Source: Acidobacteriota bacterium
GTDB taxonomy: Bacteria; Acidobacteriota; Polarisedimenticolia; Polarisedimenticolales; Polarisedimenticolaceae
Direction: 5' to 3'
Assembly (NCBI GenBank): GCA_029861955.1
Contig: JAOTYK010000022.1
Location: 1 to 64,000 of the forward strand
DNA: 64,000 nt
Of this stretch, positions 61,337 through 64,000 are shown piece after piece; positions within the stretch are counted from its first letter, which is position 1; each line of letters begins with the position of its first letter. The position numbers and the translations under genes are program-made. The notes below the pieces were generated by a model. That model ran no database searches. It was given only the letters and a program-made list of their open reading frames with translations, and was not told the DNA's origin.

Positions 61337-63424
61337 CTAGCCCCCGGTTTGCGAGGACGGATCGACCGGACTGTCGTCAACACGAACCGTCGCGGTCGCG
61401 CTTGAGATCGTCACCGCCGGCGCGGTTAGGCCGGCCTCCTCACCAAACATGTAGTCCAGTAGGAACTGATCGAACTTCCGATAATTCAGTGAGGCCTCGA
61501 TGTGGTAGACGGTCGCCTGCGGAGTGGACGGGATGCTGTGCCCACTCACCGAGCGATCCGGGTCGTACGGCTCTTCCCCTACGGCATGCGGGATGTTTGA
61601 CGGGCAGCCGATATCGAATTCGACGGTGTCCGTGTAGCCCGGGAACAACGCGCGTCGGAACCGAACGCCGACCATCTCCCAGAGATTGTGCCGATCGATC
61701 AGGTTGCCGTATTGGTCTACCGGCTCGACCTTGAACAGGAAGGTCCCGGGCTCCAGGTAATTCCGCTCGTCCCGTTTTCCGGACGTGTAGATGACACGCC
61801 CGTTATCGTCGGTGACTTCGATCTCGACCCAACTCTGGATGATATCCAGGGGACCGGTCGGGAAGTCATGTCCGACCTTGTTGGAGCTGAGCACCACGCG
61901 AAGCGGGATCGATTCGTCGGACCTGATCGATTCCGGAACCTCCAGTTCGATGCCGATGATCGGCCCGGTGCCCCACTTCTCTCGGATCTCGGGGATCTCG
62001 TAGCGGCCCTGCAGCCACAGCTCGGTCAATCGAACCTGCTCTTCCCAGCCCTCGACCTGCAACAGCTGCGGCATCACGTTGTTCGATGCGATGAACCGGT
62101 GACTTCGATGCTTCCCATCGTTCGCGTCTCGGTTGTAGTCGGCCGTGTCTCCCGCGGCGGGGTCCGTGGAATCCTGCAGAGGCATGTGGCACTCCCGACA
62201 CTCGACGGTGCGCTCGGGATCCCCCTCATGATTCCAGTGGCTCGCGGCCCAGTTGTCGTACTGATTCTGTAGTTGAACCCAACCGACCTGATTCACTTCC
62301 TCGTCGATGAACTGCTTGTGGCACGCCGCACAGTATTCCGGCGCCTTGTACATGCGCTTGCTGAGTTTGCTGTGCTGATCGGGATAGGTGCGAATCAGGA
62401 AGTCACTGGCGACGCCCTTGAGACCCTCGGCCTCCCACTGCCAGAGATACTCGGCCGGTTGCGACATGACGTAGTTTGCGTTGCCCTGCACGTCGGTCTC
62501 GCGGATCGCGTGGCACGAGAGGCAGGAGATGCCCTCCTGGTAGCCGGCCAGCCCGGTCAGATCCTCGACGAAGATATTCTTGGTGCCCGAGAACAGCGAA
62601 ATCGGATCGTGACAACCACCGCAATAGCGTGTCGACTCCGCCCCGTTCTGCTTGGCCATGATGCTCTGGATCTTCTGGAAGCCCGCATCCATCGCCGCCC
62701 AACGATGGGAGCTGGCTTTCCACTCCGCCAGGATCTGGGTATGACATCCACTTGTGCCGCAGGAGTCGGATCCGGCCAGGATGCGCGCATCCATGGCACC
62801 GCCACTCTCGGTGCGGGCGAGGCTGGGAGCGAAGGGACGATCTTCACCGTAGAGAAAGTCATAGTCCTCGGGGAACTCGTTGACGTAGTCCGTGCCGGAG
62901 TAGATCGTCGCCATCCCGATCGCTGCAGCGCAGCCCACCACCGTGATGCCGAGGCTGATGCCGATGAGTCGGCGGGCCGCCGGGGCCTGTTCCTTGCGCC
63001 AGACGCGCAGGAGCGGAATCACGACATGGGGGAGTGTCGCGGCGAGCGTCGCAATTCCGGAGATCATGTGGACGTTTCGCCAGAGACCCGACATGCGTGT
63101 CCCCAGCAACCCCTGCCAGGTGACCACAACTCCGGAGACGGAACAGACCAGCAAGGCGATCAGCGCGAGGTAGCCCAGGAAGACGACGTGGGAGAGCGAG
63201 TACTTGCGGTAGTCATCCCAGTGGACCGCGCTGTACCAGGCGATGGGGAGGAGGGTCGCCACGCCGAGCAGTGTATGAAGCAGAACGCTCCACTGAATGG
63301 CCGGATGGAACGGAGAGAGCGTGATCGCCAATCCGGAAACGCCTTCGAACAGAATCAGCGCCATGCTCAACTGCGCAAGTCGAGCCCCCCAACCGGTTCG
63401 GACCTCATTATTAGTTTGATCCAT
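61337..63424 (-). CDS. Membrane-anchored multihaem c-type cytochrome with cytochrome b561-like N-terminus
   Basis: 695 residues from the ATG at 63424 (GGAG nine nt upstream). Five predicted membrane helices fill the first ~180 residues, with histidines in LLHTLLG, VHMISG and LPHVV that could bind haem b. The periplasmic part has four CxxCH sites (CGGCH 268, CLSCH 301, CAACH 365, CRECH 409) and a CxxxxCH (CGTSGCH 222), so up to five haem c. Distal haem ligands and a beta-sandwich (~450-690) follow. The layout fits quinol-linked electron transfer across the inner membrane (inference), a nitrite-reductase- or cytochrome c554-like fold being possible. Confidence 0.85.
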   Translation of the reverse strand: MDQTNNEVRTGWGARLAQLSMALILFEGVSGLAITLSPFHPAIQWSVLLHTLLGVATLLPIAWYSAVHWDDYRKYSLSHVVFLGYLALIALLVCSVSGVVVTWQGLLGTRMSGLWRNVHMISGIATLAATLPHVVIPLLRVWRKEQAPAARRLIGISLGITVVGCAAAIGMATIYSGTDYVNEFPEDYDFLYGEDRPFAPSLARTESGGAMDARILAGSDSCGTSGCHTQILAEWKASSHRWAAMDAGFQKIQSIMAKQNGAESTRYCGGCHDPISLFSGTKNIFVEDLTGLAGYQEGISCLSCHAIRETDVQGNANYVMSQPAEYLWQWEAEGLKGVASDFLIRTYPDQHSKLSKRMYKAPEYCAACHKQFIDEEVNQVGWVQLQNQYDNWAASHWNHEGDPERTVECRECHMPLQDSTDPAAGDTADYNRDANDGKHRSHRFIASNNVMPQLLQVEGWEEQVRLTELWLQGRYEIPEIREKWGTGPIIGIELEVPESIRSDESIPLRVVLSSNKVGHDFPTGPLDIIQSWVEIEVTDDNGRVIYTSGKRDERNYLEPGTFLFKVEPVDQYGNLIDRHNLWEMVGVRFRRALFPGYTDTVEFDIGCPSNIPHAVGEEPYDPDRSVSGHSIPSTPQATVYHIEASLNYRKFDQFLLDYMFGEEAGLTAPAVTISSATATVRVDDSPVDPSSQTGG

Positions 63425-63569
63425 TACCGCACTCCACTTGTAGAGACATGTACAGGGGATCGTACGGCAGTTCGGTGGGTAGAGCCGTACCGGACACGTA
63501 AGTACATACCCGTACCGGTTGCCCTGACGGATCGAATACGCCACGCCAGACTTGAATTCGTAGTGATCT

Positions 63570-63593
63570 AGTGATATATATATCTATATCACT
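63570..63593. promoter_or_regulatory. AT-rich palindrome in the divergent promoter region
   Basis: AGTGATATA and TATATCACT are perfect inverted arms around a TATATC centre, 16 bp before the RsbU-type start and 145 bp upstream of the multihaem cytochrome start. TAGTGAT also repeats directly at 63561 and 63569. This is a likely operator; the regulator is unknown. Confidence 0.55.
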
Positions 63594-63609
63594 CTAGGAA
63601 GAGGTCGCC

Positions 63610-64000
63610 ATGAACTCACTGAGCAGCCCGACAAGCCCCCGCAGACCCTGGGTCGGCCCCCCGGCCGAGCCCCATCAGATGCAGATCGCAGAGCGGGTCC
63701 AGGCCCAGCTCCGGCCACAGGCCTCCCCCCGGCTCAAAACCCTGGAGTTTGCCGGTCAATGTCTGCCGGGTCGGGTCGTGGGGGGAGACTTCTACGACTT
63801 CCTGGAGCCGGAGCCCGGGCGCATGGCCCTGATCCTGGGGGATGTCTCGGGTCACGGTGTTCCGGCGGCCCTGATGATGGCAGCGCTCCAGGCGAGCATC
63901 CGCAGCCACTACACGCTGTCGTCCTCCCCGCTGACGCCACGCATTGAGTCCGTCAACCGCCAGTTCTTCGATTGCACCGCAGCCGAGCACTATGCCGGCC
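63610..64000 (+). CDS. RsbU/SpoIIE-type serine phosphatase (3' end outside window)
   Basis: The ATG at 63610 has AGGAAGAGG upstream. 130 codons are visible before the right edge. After a ~45-residue lead (PHQMQIAERVQAQLRPQASP), the PP2C/SpoIIE phosphatase core begins with VGGDFYDF and ILGDVSGHGVPAALMMA, the Mn-binding Asp motifs. Such phosphatases act on phosphorylated anti-sigma antagonists in partner-switching control. No sensor domain is visible in the N-terminal part. Confidence 0.9.
   Translation, partial: MNSLSSPTSPRRPWVGPPAEPHQMQIAERVQAQLRPQASPRLKTLEFAGQCLPGRVVGGDFYDFLEPEPGRMALILGDVSGHGVPAALMMAALQASIRSHYTLSSSPLTPRIESVNRQFFDCTAAEHYAG

Overview
The window is a 64 kb stretch of GC-rich bacterial chromosome with dense coding, frequent 1-4 bp start/stop overlaps (ATGA, GTGA, TTGA) and many GTG or TTG starts. 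Acidobacteriota-like content (a CRTAC1-type FG-GAP/TPR protein, TolB-like cytochrome/TPR proteins, TonB receptors without a SusD partner, secreted proteins with thrombospondin-type and Cys-rich segments) suggests an uncultured Acidobacteriota or a related Gram-negative lineage. This placement is inference; no rRNA or other phylogenetic marker lies in the window. No tRNA, rRNA, CRISPR array or transposase was seen.

Layout. 1-7.5 kb: the 3' part of a leucine-type dehydrogenase, two radical SAM proteins with PqqD-like N-termini next to a ferritin-like protein, a GAF-GGDEF diguanylate cyclase, a YegP protein and small envelope proteins. 7.5-26.7 kb: a beta-1,3-glucan (laminarin) utilisation locus. 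It has a LacI regulator and glucokinase, divergent from an operon of TonB receptor, GH149-like beta-1,3-glucan phosphorylase, GPH symporter, GH17 lipoprotein and SSS sodium/sugar symporter. A secreted protein follows, then an opposite-strand pair of a clan GH-A glycosidase and a GH16 laminarinase. The palindrome TGACAGCGCTGTCA lies in front of each of its transcription units. 26.9-46 kb: mixed housekeeping and envelope genes (B3/B4 protein, serC, SLC13 carrier with RCK_C domains, two secreted proteins, GNAT protein, TonB receptor, tandem PPK2 kinases, RidA-like plus DAHP synthase, TolB/cytochrome/TPR protein, DUF4197 lipoprotein).

46.1-58.9 kb: an anaerobic aromatic degradation island. It holds a TetR regulator with its operator, a four-subunit ATP-dependent (class I) benzoyl-CoA reductase, a small Cys-rich protein, a tryptophanase-like lyase on the other strand, then Had, Oah, Dch, an SDR dehydrogenase and FeoAB. 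Together these would take benzoyl-CoA through the cyclic diene, 6-hydroxy- and 6-oxo-cyclohexene carboxyl-CoA to 3-hydroxypimelyl-CoA. The ligase that makes benzoyl-CoA and the ferredoxin that feeds the reductase are not in the window. 58.8-64 kb: a CRTAC1-like protein, a membrane-anchored multihaem cytochrome and the start of an RsbU-type phosphatase.

Three near-identical perfect inverted repeats (about 60 bp) plus one half copy sit between convergent gene ends, each touching or close to stop codons. One of them supplies the last residues of a protein.
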